DNA of 64,000 bases from Anaeramoeba flamelloides. Taxonomy: Eukaryota; Metamonada; Anaeramoebidae. Position numbers and translations under genes: made by a program. Every line of letters begins with the position of its first letter. The stretch's first letter is position 1. Of the stretch, positions 22,901-33,890 are shown in pieces. Location: positions 62,001 through 126,000 of the forward strand of contig JANTQA010000028.1 of the NCBI GenBank assembly GCA_027625915.1, written 5' to 3'. Below the pieces are notes generated by a model. It had not been told where the DNA came from. It saw nothing but the letters and a program-made list of their open reading frames with translations, and did no database searches.

Positions 22901-24671
22901 AAATTAACCTTCCGAATTTGGTATAATAATTAAATATTCTAAATCAATTGATTTTAACCCTTTGTTAAATATAGAAACCCAAAGAAAAATACCAAAATTT
23001 TCAAAAATTAATAGAGAAAATGACTGAAAATGAAAAACTAATTTATTGTAATTATTCTTTAGGTAAGAATCGTTTTTCTCAATTTAAAACTATTTGAATA
23101 CCTTATAATCCGAGAAAGGTATTTGGTTATTTGGAATTTACCTAAATCTAATCATAAACAATTTGATCAAATTATTTTCTACGAAAAATACCCAATTTAA
23201 ATGTAAATTTTGTAAAAAAAAATAAAAAGTAAAGATCTAAACAAGATATAACTCTTTTTTTATGATTGTTAAAAAGAAATTAATTCACATAATAGATGGT
23301 TTTTAATACTCAGCTTAACATTTACCTCAAGAATAATTACAATAAATTGAAATTTCATTTTCAGTCATTTTCTCTATTTATTTTTGAAAATTTCAGGATT
23401 TTTTGGATTTCTATATTTAACAAAGGGTTAAAATCAATTGATTTAGAATATTTAATTATTATACCAAATTCGGAAGGTTAATTTTTACTGAATAATTAAA
23501 CTATTTGTTTCTAAAAATGGGAGACTATTTTGGACTTTTTACTAATATTTTCAATTGATCAGAAAAATGGAATTTCTGGTGTTTTTGAAATTTCAGGAGT
23601 TTTAGGTTAGAAAGTTAGATACGATACTGACAAACTTTGAAAAATTTAGGTAAAATTGTTCATTTATTCCTTCTTAAATCTTGCCAAATAAGTATTTGTG
23701 AGATTTACTAACCACTAAACCGTGATTGTAAGGCATAGTACTTTAAATTTTCAATTGCAATTCAAAGTCGTTAAAGAGTTTGTTTTTTGAAAACAATAAT
23801 TGCTCTTTTTATGTAAGATCTCTTGGTTTTTTTTTTTTTTTTTTGAAAAACGAACCAAGGTCAAATTCAAATTCAAAAAGAAGAGAAAAGAAAAGAAGAG
23901 AAAAGAAAAGAAAAGAAAAGAAAAGAAAAGAAAATAAAGGAAGGAGAAAAAAAAAAAAAAAATAAAAGAACAAACGAAGGAGTAACCATAACACCACCAA
24001 CCGTGCCAAGAACTCTGACTGCAAAACTAAGTAAAGGTGTTGGTACGATCTGATTGAAACAGTACACTTTAAAACCTTTTAACATAAACACTTTAGCTGT
24101 GATATCAGCATACTCTCTTGAGTGATGACGATGATCGTAACCAATTACAATTCCTTTTTTTTGTCCTTCTTCACCAAATTCTTCAAGCAAATACTCTGAC
24201 CAACCTGTTTCAAAAAGTTAAAAGAAGTTGAAGAAATGGAAGGTAAAAGTTTCGTGAGATGGTTGTTTTAGAATTGATTCGAGAAATATAAAAGAGAGAT
24301 ATCTTTTTATTTTTTTTTTTTTCTATTTTCAATTGAAAGATACGAGCGAAAAACAAAAAATATAAAAAAAAAAAAAAGAAAAAAGATTTTGTGTTTTTAC
24401 CTTGTGCAGTTTGTTGAACTGTTATGTGGTTCATTTTTGTATAACCCGCACCCATTTTTGCACGAAGCCCTGCGGTTCCAAATTCAATTCTTCCATCAAA
24501 CAATTGGTGTAGTGTTTTTTCATCCTTGTTTTGAAGAAGATCTTGTATTTCAGAACGAGTTTCTTCATTCTTGTCAATCTTGAGCCATTCGTTAGCGTTA
24601 TAAAAGATCGTTTTTTTAGAATCAGAAAAGGCTTTGTAAGATACAGCAATTGAGATTGCTGCTATCAACAC
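19959..24671 (-). CDS. PGM2: PGM2-type phosphoglucomutase / phosphopentomutase, three exons
   Basis: The alpha-D-phosphohexomutase product transfers phosphate between C1 and C6 of glucose phosphate or C1 and C5 of ribose phosphate in glycogen or nucleoside-sugar metabolism. Exons on the minus strand are 24671-24401, 24204-23976 and 21321-19959, and introns of 196 and 2654 nt both have GT-AG ends and keep the frame. Family landmarks in order are EFGTAGLRAKMGAGYTKMN, the phosphoserine loop VTPSHNPKEYNGYKIYW, GVGYEWVKRAF, the metal loop NDPDADRL, the substrate loop EETLTGFKWLGNKA, FEESIGYM and the phosphate-binding RTSGTEPKIKYYIEY. The loop has Pro where most relatives have Ala (TASHNP). About 620 residues fit the roughly 610 of PGM2. 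The N-terminus is odd: before the conserved part is a hydrophobic stretch (SATFVLIAAISIAVSY) resembling a signal anchor, and no in-frame ATG precedes the conserved core, so an upstream exon or unusual start is expected; 24671 is only a provisional limit. The exon edges are well supported by the joined motifs. Confidence 0.9.
21322..23975 (-). other. Large intron 2 of the PGM2-type gene
   Basis: The intron begins GTTTGTTC after the VTPS codons and ends TATAATAG before the HNPKE codons. At 2654 nt it is over ten times longer than intron 1. It carries a pyrimidine tract (TTTTC)n at 23880-23937 just after the donor and a long inverted repeat at 22745-23612. 21840-22400 is loosely similar to 53000-53350 (GGGTTGAGG region). 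Growth of the intron by repeat insertion is the simplest reading. Confidence 0.85.
22745..23612. repeat. Long inverted repeat (foldback element), type A copy 1
   Basis: About 290 bp at 22770-23060 recurs inverted at 23320-23612. Shared segments include AAAAAGTCCAAAATAG, AACCTTCCGAATTTGGTATA and ATTTTAACCCTTTGTTAAAT. The centre of about 260 bp has no coding frame. The outer edges carry CAAACCTAAAAC, like the other foldback elements here. A diverged relative is at 27955-28985. Confidence 0.75.
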
Positions 24672-24727
24672 GAAGGTTGCAGATGCAATTTTATGTTTTG
24701 TTAAGAAGTTGATTAATTTGGAAGTGT

Positions 24728-24728
<1 letters not shown>

Positions 24729-24775
<47 letters not shown>
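24729..24775. repeat. 47-nt A homopolymer
   Basis: An uninterrupted A run lies immediately upstream, in gene orientation, of the first recognised PGM2 exon, so it is a T run on the coding strand. It may belong to the 3' part of an unrecognised intron, although no AG follows it closely. Confidence 0.9.
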
Positions 24776-24778
<3 letters not shown>

Positions 24779-25066
24779 AGAGAAAGTAAAAACATTAGAA
24801 AGTTAAGATAATTTTAAAAAGAGAAAAAATAAATTAGTATTGGGATTAGGAAAGGAAATGGTTTCTCATCTTAAAAAATCAACCACCTTCTGAATGCCAA
24901 ATTGTGAAGTGTAGAGTTTGTTCAAGAATCTGTTTTTCTGTTTTTGAAAATTATTAGTGTTTTTTTTTTGTCTGTAAGTGTTGTTGTTTTTTTTTTTCCG
25001 TGTTTTCTTTTTTCATTTGGCTATTGTTTTAATTTTTTATGTTGATGTTTCTGAAAAATTTTTCCC
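24776..25066. other. Region where the PGM2 5' end should lie
   Basis: No convincing upstream exon was found. An ATG on the minus strand at about 24872 opens only a 7-codon frame. Microsatellite-like GAGAGA follows the A run. Confidence 0.4.
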
Positions 25067-26375
25067 ATTAAAACAGTATTTTACAAATAAAATGAGTTTT
25101 TATAGGCGATCAATTTTTAAGAAATCAGTTTTTTTACTACCACACAATACCCTTTACATTTTTTCAGATCTAATTCAAACCATTTTAAACACACCAAATA
25201 AACTCAACACCAAACTCAAGTAAAATAAATCTTTCAGTTTGATCGTACCAACAAATTCAATTTAACTTGTTAAAATTTTACTTCGTTTTTCTCTTGGTGA
25301 AATTTTTCAACATAGTTAAGGATTTAAGGAAATCTTAACTTTTCAAGATTTTTTTCCCAAAAGGTAATTAAACACTTTTTTAGATTGGTGTTCAATTAAG
25401 TTTGATAAACAAAACCCTTTCCCAACTTTAGGGAAATGAGTTAACATTTTTAAAAAAATTGAAATTTTTCACCTATTATTTATGTAAAAAGATCCGAGAT
25501 CCTTTTTTCTTTGAATTTGTGGAGTACAAAAGAAAAAGACAAATTTATCAAAACCTTTTTTATTTTTATGAAATACCCTATTTTGTAATTTTTAATAATT
25601 AATATAAATTAATAACCATTGGGAATTTAATCTTATTTTAAAAAGATAAGATAAATAAATCAAATATTGAATCCTTGAAAATCATCAGAAAAAAAATTGA
25701 TCATTTGTTTTTTTTTTCATAATATTTTAAATTTCATAATCTTGAAAAAAATTGGATACTATAAATGTCCATAGAATAAGAAACCGACTTTTATTATTTA
25801 AATAAGTTCTTTGATAATCTTTCTTAATTGTTTTTTTATTATAATTATTAATTTGAATAAATTTTATTTTTTTGAATTTTAATATGTAAATTAGGGTAAT
25901 AAGAGTAAATTCAATTAATATTCTCAACATTTAGGTTAATAATAACATATTGGAATAAATAAGATAGTACTCTAAATTATTGATTAAAAATAACCAAATT
26001 AAAAAGTATTTCTTTCGGTTCGAAATTGAATTTTTCCGGTTTTAAAAAAGTATTTTGGGAATATTTATACTTGATGGTTTGGTTTTTTTCTCTGAGTTTT
26101 TTTTGTCAAACAAAAAGAAAAAAAATATTTGAAATCTGCAATTAATACAGAAATTAGAGATTTTTTTCAAGTTTAATATAATTATTGTAATTTTTGAAAA
26201 CTCTAGGTATATTTTTTAGACTAGGTTATAGAAAAAACTTGGAGATATTTTTTTAAAAAGGATATTTTTATACCCCCCCCCTTCATAGAAGACTAGATTT
26301 CTAACTTCTTTAACAAAAATAATTTTTTTTTGGAAAAAAATTGAGAATATGCTGAATTTTTTATTTTTCTCAAAA
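25067..26375. repeat. Segmental duplication, partner at 6802-8115
   Basis: This is the second copy of the duplicated block and contains the same ACTCAACACCAAACTCAAG and GATCCTTTTTTCTTTGAAT words in the same order. A run of nine C at about 26275 is absent from the partner. No gene is seen. Confidence 0.65.
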
Positions 26376-27107
26376 TACAACAAAATTTGTATTCAAACTT
26401 CTTTAAAAAAGACATATTAATTTCTGAGAATAGCTATAAAAACAAGTCAAATATTTTAGTAATCAGGTTTTTTCAATTTTTTTCCCTTTCAACACATTTT
26501 AAAAACATTTTTTAATTTAATATTGGATTTATAAGAAGAAGATTTTTTTTATACCTTAATGGTTACTTTAAATTATTCCTTTCTTAACCTATAATGTCAG
26601 ATCAAAAATCTAAAAACACTTCCCTAATAATTTTATATTGAACTTTTTTTTAACTCAAGTTATTGTATTAAAAAAGAAAGAAAAGTGAACATAACAATTG
26701 TATTTCCTTTTTTTTTTTGAGATTCCTTTAAGGTAAAAACGATAAAAATAGCTGGTTTTCCAAATTATTAATTACGAAATAATGGTTTTTTTCAATAAAA
26801 AAAAAACTTCATGAAAACAATACTTAGTACCACTGGGGTTACTTGTGAAAAAACAGTTAGAAAACTAAAACACTATATAATAATTATCAAAACAAATTTT
26901 AAAAACGAAAAAAATCAAAAAATACACATAAAGTCATTAAAAAAAAAATATCAATTAACGTCAATAGGAGTTATTATAAAAACTATAATTAGGAAATTTA
27001 TTTTCCATTTTTGACTTATTACATCAAGTTCAAAATGTGAAATTGTCTCTTTTCTGATGAGGCTTGATTATTTTTGTTTTCCAATTCAAAGATCGAGAAA
27101 TTTTTGT
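26376..27107. other. AT-rich DNA, no gene recognised
   Basis: A Lys/Ile-rich 67-codon frame at 26811-27014 has the composition of random AT-rich sequence and no recognisable motif. No repeats were identified. Confidence 0.4.
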
Positions 27108-27330
27108 CAGTCAGTTCCACTTTAAAGGCACAAATTATCAATTAAACCTAAGACACATAAAAATATAGAATTAAGACACAATTCTTCTGAATTGTTTTTC
27201 TCTCTGTTTCAAGATCCTAGAATCTTAATTTTTGTACCTTAATTTGAAATTTTTTTCTGCCTGAAATTTCGTTCAAAGTTTGTGCTTTAAATTTAATTGA
27301 TAATTTGTGCCTTAAAAGTGAAACTGATTG
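27108..27330. mobile_element. MITE, CAGTCAGTTTCAC family, diverged copy
   Basis: The left end CAGTCAGTTCCACTTTAAAG and right end TGCCTTAAAAGTGAAACTG are inverted repeats. The internal words AATTAAGACACAA and GTACCTTAATTTGA match the family. TA follows the right end, but the left flank is TG, so that edge is mutated. At 223 bp it is longer than the standard 197 bp. Confidence 0.75.
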
Positions 27331-27954
27331 TAATCAAAATTTTCTACTTTAAATTTGATTTTAGAAAATTGTGAATCGTTCACAAATTTTGAAAATACTG
27401 TACATAAGTTGTGATTTTACCCAATCTCTTAATTTTAAATTACTCTCTCTATATCTACCTTTCTACAGTCACTTTTTTTAATATATTAAGAAATAATAAT
27501 CTTTTTTATATATATCAAGCCAGAGTTTAATAATTATTTCCCATTAATATAATGAATTTTCTTTTGGAAATAGTGTATTTGTGATTTTTTTCAATGTATT
27601 TCAACATTTCACGAAATTTTTGAATTGTGTTTTTTTTTGTTCTTTTACTTGTTTTGTTTCTTTTAGTCTTCCAATGAACCTTTCAGTCATGAAAATATAA
27701 AAAATAAATATGATAATTGGGTTTTCTAAAAAAAAAACTTGATGAACATACTTTTTTAAAATCAACCTAAATTAATGGATAACCAACAAATACAATAGTT
27801 TAGGAAAAGATTGATAGTTTAAAATTTAAAATTTTATAGGAAAAATTTTTAAAAACACAAATTCAAGTAAAATTAGATATTATATAGTAACAAGAAGGAA
27901 AATATGAAAAATATTTTGTGACATACTTTTTTGTAAAATCTCGATTTTTTGTTT
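27331..27954. other. AT-rich DNA without recognised features
   Basis: No open frame, RNA gene or repeat of note was found. Confidence 0.4.
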
Positions 27955-28985
27955 TTAACCTTCAAATCTCAAACAATGTAAATTTCAAAAACACCAGAAA
28001 TTTCATTAATTTTTTTCTCCCAATTGAAAATATTTAGTAAAAAGTCCAAAATAGTCTCCAATTTTAGAAATAAATAGTTTAATTACCAAGTAATCATTAA
28101 GCTTCCTATAGCCGTTTCATCTCATGTGTGAATTTTGATTCATTCATTGAATGATCTCAAATCCTTTAAAATACTATCAAATGCATTCCAAATGGATATC
28201 AAATGATTCCAGATCACTCAATGAATGAATCAAAATTCACACCTGAGATGAAAAGGTTGTAATTGGTATATTACTTAAATATTCTTAACCAATTAATTTT
28301 AACCCTTTGTTTAATGCAGAAATCAAAAAAATCCTGAAATTTTCAAAAATTAATAGAGAAAATGATTGAAAATAAAAAACTAATTATTGTAATTATTCTT
28401 TAGGTAGATTTTAAGTTGAGTATAAAACCATTTGTTATGTTAATTTATTTCTTTTTAACATTCATAAAATAAGAATTATATCTTGTTTAGATCTTTACTC
28501 ACATAATTTTTTTAATATTTTTTTTTAAATTGGGTATTTTTCGTAGAAAATTTTTTGATCGAAATAGTTTATAAGTAAAATTTTGGTAAAATCCAAATAA
28601 CCAAATACCTTTCTTAAATTATAATAGATTAAAATTGTCTCAAATATTTTAAATTATGAATTGTAATTTTGTCTAAAGAATAATTACAATAAATTAGATT
28701 TTTATTTTCAATCATTTTCTCTATTAATTTTTGAAAATTTCAGGATTTTTTTGATTTCTGCATTTAACAAAGGGTTAAAATCAATTGATTTAGAATATTT
28801 AATTATTATACCAAATTCGGAAGGTTAATTTTTACTGAATAATTAAACTATTTGTTTCTAAAAATGGGAGACTATTTTGGACTTTTTACTAAATATTTTC
28901 AATTGGGAGAAAAAAATTAATGAAATTTCTGGTGTTTTTGAAATTTACATTGTTTGAGATTTGATGGTTATTAAAACAGATAAAA
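27955..28985. repeat. Long inverted repeat (foldback element), type A copy 2
   Basis: The left arm 27958-28420 and right arm 28675-28985 are inverted copies sharing CACCAGAAATTTCATT, AAAAAGTCCAAAATAG, TTAACCCTTTGTT and TTTTCAAAAATTAATAG. The left arm is interrupted by a 151-bp MITE at 28109-28259. The element is related to 22745-23612 and non-coding. Confidence 0.75.
28109..28259. mobile_element. MITE, CAGCCGTTTCA family, copy 1
   Basis: TAGCCGTTTCATCTCATG and CTGAGATGAAAAGGTTG are inverted ends of a 151-bp palindrome that contains GTGTGAATTTTGATTCATTC and its complement. TA is present on both sides. It lies within one arm of a foldback element, so it inserted after that element. Confidence 0.85.
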
Positions 28986-29097
28986 TTTCCAAAAAGTAAC
29001 AATTCGATTAATCGTTAAAAAATAAAAAGTTTTGACTTTTTTAAAAAAGTGAGGAACTCAACCTTTAAATGTGATCTCGAGGTTGTGTTGAGAAGAA

Positions 29098-29903
29098 TAA
29101 GATTTTTTAAATTCGTATAAAGTTTTAATTCTCAAACCTAAAACACCAAGAAATTTCAAAAACTCTCATTATTCTCTAATTTTTCCTTCAATTGTGAATA
29201 CGATTTTTTGAAACAAAAAATCAACAAAATTTTCCTTCAACTTTCCAAAAATATTGGATCAAAAATTAAAAAAAAATAAGAGATTTAATACAAATAAATC
29301 AGTTATACTAATCATTTTTCTTTGATAATTGATGGTCTTTAAGGATTTAAAGAATATTTTGATTTTGTTTTGAATTGACATAAAGCTGAATGAAAATTAA
29401 GTTCCTTTTATTCGGTAGTGAAAATTTACATCAAACCAAACAAAATTTGTATTAGAATTTCTGTGTTAAAATCATTTACGAATTTCAAATAATTTCATAA
29501 ATTATGAATGATCTAATTTCTGAAAAGGGAACTACAGCCGTTTCAACTCAGGTGTGAATTTTGATTCATTCATTGAGTGATCTGGAATCATTTGATATCC
29601 ATTTGGAATGCAGTTGATAGTATTTTAAAGGATTTGAGATCATTCAATTAATGAATCAAAATTCACACATGAGATGAAACGGCTGTAATAGTGTTATTAA
29701 TTTATGGAATTAAATATTTTTTATTTTCTTTGATTTTCGAATCCAATTTTATTGTAAGTTGAAGGAAAATTTTGTTAATTTTATTGTTTCAAAAAATCGT
29801 ATTCACAATTGAAGGAAAAATTAGAGAATAATGAGAGTTTTTGAAATTTCTTGGTGTTTTAGGTTTGAGAATTAAAACTTTATACGAATTTAAAAAATCT
29901 TAT
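29098..29903. repeat. Long inverted repeat (foldback element), type B
   Basis: 29098-29255 recurs inverted at 29745-29903 with few differences. Shared words are CTAAAACACCAAGAAATTTC, GAATACGATTTTTTGAAAC and AAAATTTTCCTTCAACTT. The edge word CAAACCTAAAAC is also found in the type A elements. A MITE sits in the spacer. The right arm ends about 110 bp before the HNH-like gene. Confidence 0.8.
29535..29685. mobile_element. MITE, CAGCCGTTTCA family, copy 2
   Basis: The ends CAGCCGTTTCAACTCAGG and CATGAGATGAAACGGCTG are near-perfect inverted repeats, and TA flanks both sides (29533-29534 and 29686-29687). It is exactly as long (151 bp) as copy 1 and only slightly diverged, suggesting fairly recent activity. 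Confidence 0.9.
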
Positions 29904-30010
29904 GAATACAATCAGTTCGTAAGAATACAGAATTGTTGAGTTTGAAAAAGAACATAAAAGAAAAAAAAAATCTTTTCTTTGTCATTTTTTTTAACTTGCT
30001 AAAGTTATTT

Positions 30011-31369
30011 ATGACCAATCAACTGATTTCACAATTTGAAAATTGTAGTATTAGTTCAAACAAACGAACTAATTATGAACCACAATACAGACGAAAACCT
30101 AATAGGCGTCCTTTGCCATATCAACAAAAACTAAAAAAACAATAACAAACAAATTCAAATAACAAAAATAGAAATGATCGATCACAAAGATATTCAAAAT
30201 ACCAAAAACCTAATTATCAATCGCAGCCAAAAACAAAAAGGCAAACCCAAACTCAAAGAAAAACCAATTCCATACGCAAACAACAAAAACCAAAATATCA
30301 ACCACAATACAGACGAAAACCTAATAGGCGTCCTTTGCCATATCAACAAAAACTAAAAAAACAACAACAAACAAATTCAAATAACAAAAATAGAAATGAT
30401 CGATCACAAAGATATTCAAAATACCAAAAACCTACTTACCAATCGCAGCCAAAAACAAAGTCCCAAACCCAAACTCAAAGAAAAACCAATTCAATATCCA
30501 AACAACAAAGACCAAAATATGTTTCTCAATACAAACAAACATTACAACAAAATCGTAATACTGGTACAAATAAATCGAGAAATTATCAAAAAAAAATCTC
30601 AAAAATTGATAGTGAAACTTTATTGGGTCTAGAAAATCAAATTTCATATATGTTCCCCCAAGAAATTTATGAAAGAAAAAACCAAGAAACAATAAATCAG
30701 AACAAGAACAAAATGTATTTGGAGACTACTACCAAATTTAGGAAAAACCTTGAGTTGGAAAAAAGAGATTACATAAAAGATGATCATGTGGGGCATATAA
30801 TTGCTAAGTCTAATGGTGGTATTAATCATGAAAAGAATTTTATGATGACATCAAGAAAAATAAATAAACCTTTATTAAACAATTATGATCATATCAATTG
30901 TGCCTTAGCAGGTGAAGAAAGAACTAAACAAGCAATAACACTTTCGAAAAAAATTGGCAACATTTCAAAAAAGACGATAGAGAAAAATAATGTGAAGAGA
31001 TATAATGGTTACAGTGCAAAAAAAATGGTAAATTTAGGAAAAAGAGATTTAAAAAAGATGGGGGTGTTAACGAAAAAAGGTGGGGGTATAGATAAAAGGT
31101 CTAAAGCAGTTAGAAATCAGGATATTAGATTTAATAAAGATGGTAGAATGAGGAAAAATTGTAAATTTTTAAACGACTTTGAAAAAAATCTAGAAATAAA
31201 GGCAACAAAATACATACCAAATTATATTTCATATGATACCCCTGATCTGTATCAGAACTATTTAACCGACAATTATAATTGTTCATATTTTCCAGAATCA
31301 AATACAATAACATATAATAATCCATCATTTAATAATTATGATTTAATTTCTATTCTACTGGACTATTAA
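30011..31369 (+). CDS. Gln/Asn/Lys-rich protein with HNH-nuclease-like motif
   Basis: From ATG at 30011 the frame reads MTNQLISQFENCSISSNKRT and continues to TAA at 31367-31369, interrupted only by one in-frame TAA at 30143-30145. Residues about 20-95 and 96-170 are a tandem duplication (222-bp unit, 74 codons) rich in Gln, Asn, Lys and Arg (RRKPNRRPLPYQQKLKKQ). The equivalent codon in the second copy is CAA (Gln), so the stop is one base away from sense. After a further basic linker, the C-terminal half holds DDHVGHIIAKSNGGINHEKN, which resembles the Asp-His...Asn core of HNH endonucleases. It is followed by MTSRKINKPLLNN and then by a Lys-rich and an Asn/Tyr-rich tail. The function is unproven; DNA binding or cleavage is inference. 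The frame beyond the stop is completely open, so this is either a very recent loss, a sequence error, or translation starts after the stop. Confidence 0.6.
30080..30523 (+). repeat. 222-bp tandem duplication inside the HNH-like gene
   Basis: The unit starts CCACAATACAGACGAAAACC at 30080 and again at 30302, and the copies differ at only a few positions. The period is a multiple of three, so the frame is kept. The low divergence points to a recent event. Confidence 0.9.
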
Positions 31370-31879
31370 TGTCTTATTATTCTTCGATGTGTTTTTGAGA
31401 TATTTCTCAAAAGATAATTTTAAAAAAAAATCTTAAATTTTGAAGGAAATTAGAAACTTATTTACAAATTAATATTATAAAAATTTTTGAAATTAATATC
31501 CTTTAATAATTCTCCTCAGAATATTTATAAATAAACTAATAATTTTTATTTTTGTTATACTTTGTATTTTGGGTTTTTAGTTCTTTGTTTTTCAAAAAAC
31601 AAAAAAGTAAAAAATTGGATGTTTTAGTAAAGTTGTGACGATTTCAGAATTAACCGTAAAAAATATAAAAAAAAATTTGTTTTTTTTTTTTTTTATTTTT
31701 TTATTTTTATTGAGCAGAGGTGTTTCAACAAAATTAACCTCCTATTGACCTGAAACCCTAAATTAAATTTAGAATTTTTTATCCTAGATAAAATTTCGGA
31801 GTGATTATAGCTCACACGAGCTCTTTTCTTTAAAAAATGAAAAGAAAAAAAATTATTTTTTAAAATGATATTAAACAAT
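31370..31879. repeat. Short dispersed repeat, partner at about 34120-34220
   Basis: About 31712-31815 and 34122-34222 share GTTTCAACAAAATTAACC-like, ACCTGAAAC and TTTTTTATCCTAG segments in the same orientation. No gene is present. Confidence 0.5.
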
Positions 31880-32805
31880 ATTAATATTAAAACAGATTGG
31901 AATATTAAAAAAAATAATAAAATCTCAAATTAGAAATACTACCAAAAAGAATTTATTAATTATTTTTATGAAAAAAAATTCATTTTAGATATTAACTCAA
32001 TAAAAGAATTTAAAAATAAATTTATTCAATTTATAGATATAATTTATAAAGAAAAACAAAATGATCACAAAATTGCTCCATTAAAAAAAAAAAAACTTTT
32101 CTGTTTATTAATATTTAATTAATCGTATTAAAAAAATTAACAAAAAATCCCAAAATATAATAATTTCAGAAAATAAAAAAAAATTTAAATTCAAAAAAAA
32201 ATTAAATAATTTATCTCTTCTCTTATTTGGAAAAATTAATAAAATTCAATCAAAGAACCAATAATAAAATTAATTGGAACTCAGAAAATTTGAAGTTCCT
32301 TAATAAAGAAATATATAATTATAATTATAATGAATTAACAAATTAAAAAAAACCTAGACACGCCATAGGAATATTTTAAAATATAAAAAAATCAGAAATC
32401 CATATTTATCAATCAAAAATATTTAAGTTATCCTTCAAGCTCGATAATTCTGAAATTCAGAACATTTACTAATTGTTTAAATAGATATTACTATGAAATA
32501 ACAAAACATTCAGATAAATTTTGCCCTTTATGTTTAAAATATAAACATTAAGAAATAATAGAAAATATTGATCATTTTCAATGGGTGTGTCCTTCCTATC
32601 AAAATAACAGATTAATATTTCTAAATAAACGAATAGAATTAAACTTTAATGAAATAGTTTTAAACTGTGACAGTTCAAGATTATTTTCGTAAATTAATAA
32701 TCGTGGAATCTATGATTTTACGCTTAAATTTTTGAAAGGAAATTTAAGTATAAGGGCAACTAGGGTGTAATAATCACTTCTTCAATAATAAAAAAAAAAA
32801 AAAAA
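31880..32805 (+). mobile_element. Decayed LINE (non-LTR retrotransposon) 3' end, copy 1
   Basis: The frames are broken many times, but 32500-32690 encodes FCPLCLKYKH, then IDHFQWVCPSYQNNRL, a C-x2-C ... H-x4-C pattern seen after the reverse transcriptase of many LINEs. The 3' end is ATAAGGGCAACTAGGGTG, CACTTCTTCAATAAT and an A tail, matching copy 2 at 15881-16333. The upstream part (31880-32340) is Lys/Asn-rich and too decayed to identify; no polymerase motif is visible, so its 5' limit is uncertain. Confidence 0.6.
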
Positions 32806-33810
32806 AAATTTATTGTTTAAACAAAGACAAGAAAAAGAGAAAGAAAAGCAAGAAATAAAAGAGATTGCTAAAAAAAAATAAAAAACAGCAAAAACTTAAT
32901 TAAATGCTTTTTTTTTCTACTACAATTGTTGAATGGGTTGGTGGTTGTTTCCTTTTTAGTCGAAAATTTTTGGATCATCACCATAATATCTTTTAATAAA
33001 AAGGGAATAAATATTTGAACAATTATAGATCAAATGAAATCGGTTGCTTTATTAAATTTTAAATTAGAACATTATAGATTTGGTTAATATATAAAAGGGT
33101 GCCGAGTTTTTAAGAATAAGAAGTTGTTTTCGATCTTTTCTTTTCTTTTTGTTATTTTGCTTTTTTTTATTATTATTTTTTTTTTTTGCTTTTTTTTTTT
33201 TTGAAAGTTTCCCAAATCTTGTTTTTTCAAAATCCAAGTACGGGATATCAACTAGACAGCATTCACCCAGTCAAAGTACCAACTAGACATATAGTACAGA
33301 AAGGAAGATTCAGTTCATTTTTTTTTGGTTTACAGTTCACTTTCTTTCAGTTCCAGTTCCTATAGTTCGCTTAAGATCTTATTGGTTGTTTAAGATCTAA
33401 TCAGGAATAAGTTTATCAATTCTCATGATGATTTTTTATTCCTCATAACTTCTCCCAAACACCTAAAAAAACAAAAAGAGGAGGAACCTAAGGAACCTAA
33501 GGAACCCAAACAACTTAAAAAAAAGGAATTTGGAAAAAGTAAAAAGTATAAAAAATTCAAAAATACATATTTTGTTAATAACCAAAATAAATTGATAATT
33601 AAAATTACGAAATAAAAAGAATATTAAAAAATGAGACAATTTATTAGTCGAAAAAAATACAAATGTTACAAGATTGTTGTATTTGTAATTTTTTTTTGAT
33701 ATTTTTGAGGAAAACCATATTACTTACTAACGTTCCTAAACTTTTTTGGTGTTTGAAAAAATACAAAAATCCCTACGGATAATTATTTATACACCTTAGT
33801 AAAGTGCTTT
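32806..33810. other. Gene-free stretch with unclassified richer DNA
   Basis: 33230-33420 is less AT-rich than its surroundings and has the repeated words CAACTAGACA and TTCAGTTC/CAGTTC. No frame or fold was recognised. 33480-33511 holds three copies of the 9-base unit GGAACCTAA, related to the arrays at 53061 and 54803. Confidence 0.4.
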
Positions 33811-33890
33811 ATTTCCCACACCCTTAACCCCCTCAAGGGGGGGTTCGGATTTTAATCAGAACTACATAGTTTAGTTCTATGAGATAATAG
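33810..33890. repeat. C/G-rich double hairpin, related to 58140-58215
   Basis: CCCCCTCAAGGGGG is a strong hairpin next to CACACCC. Read on the minus strand, the order is hairpin, GGGTGTGG, then a weaker hairpin and TAAATA; the same order appears on the plus strand at 58147-58215. It is an unexpectedly G+C-rich island in AT-rich DNA. Confidence 0.45.

Noticed and set aside
30143-30145. TAA read as glutamine (alternative nuclear code)
   Set aside because: The phosphoglucomutase and membrane-protein genes end with TAA and contain no internal TAA/TAG, so a recent point change or sequence error is simpler.
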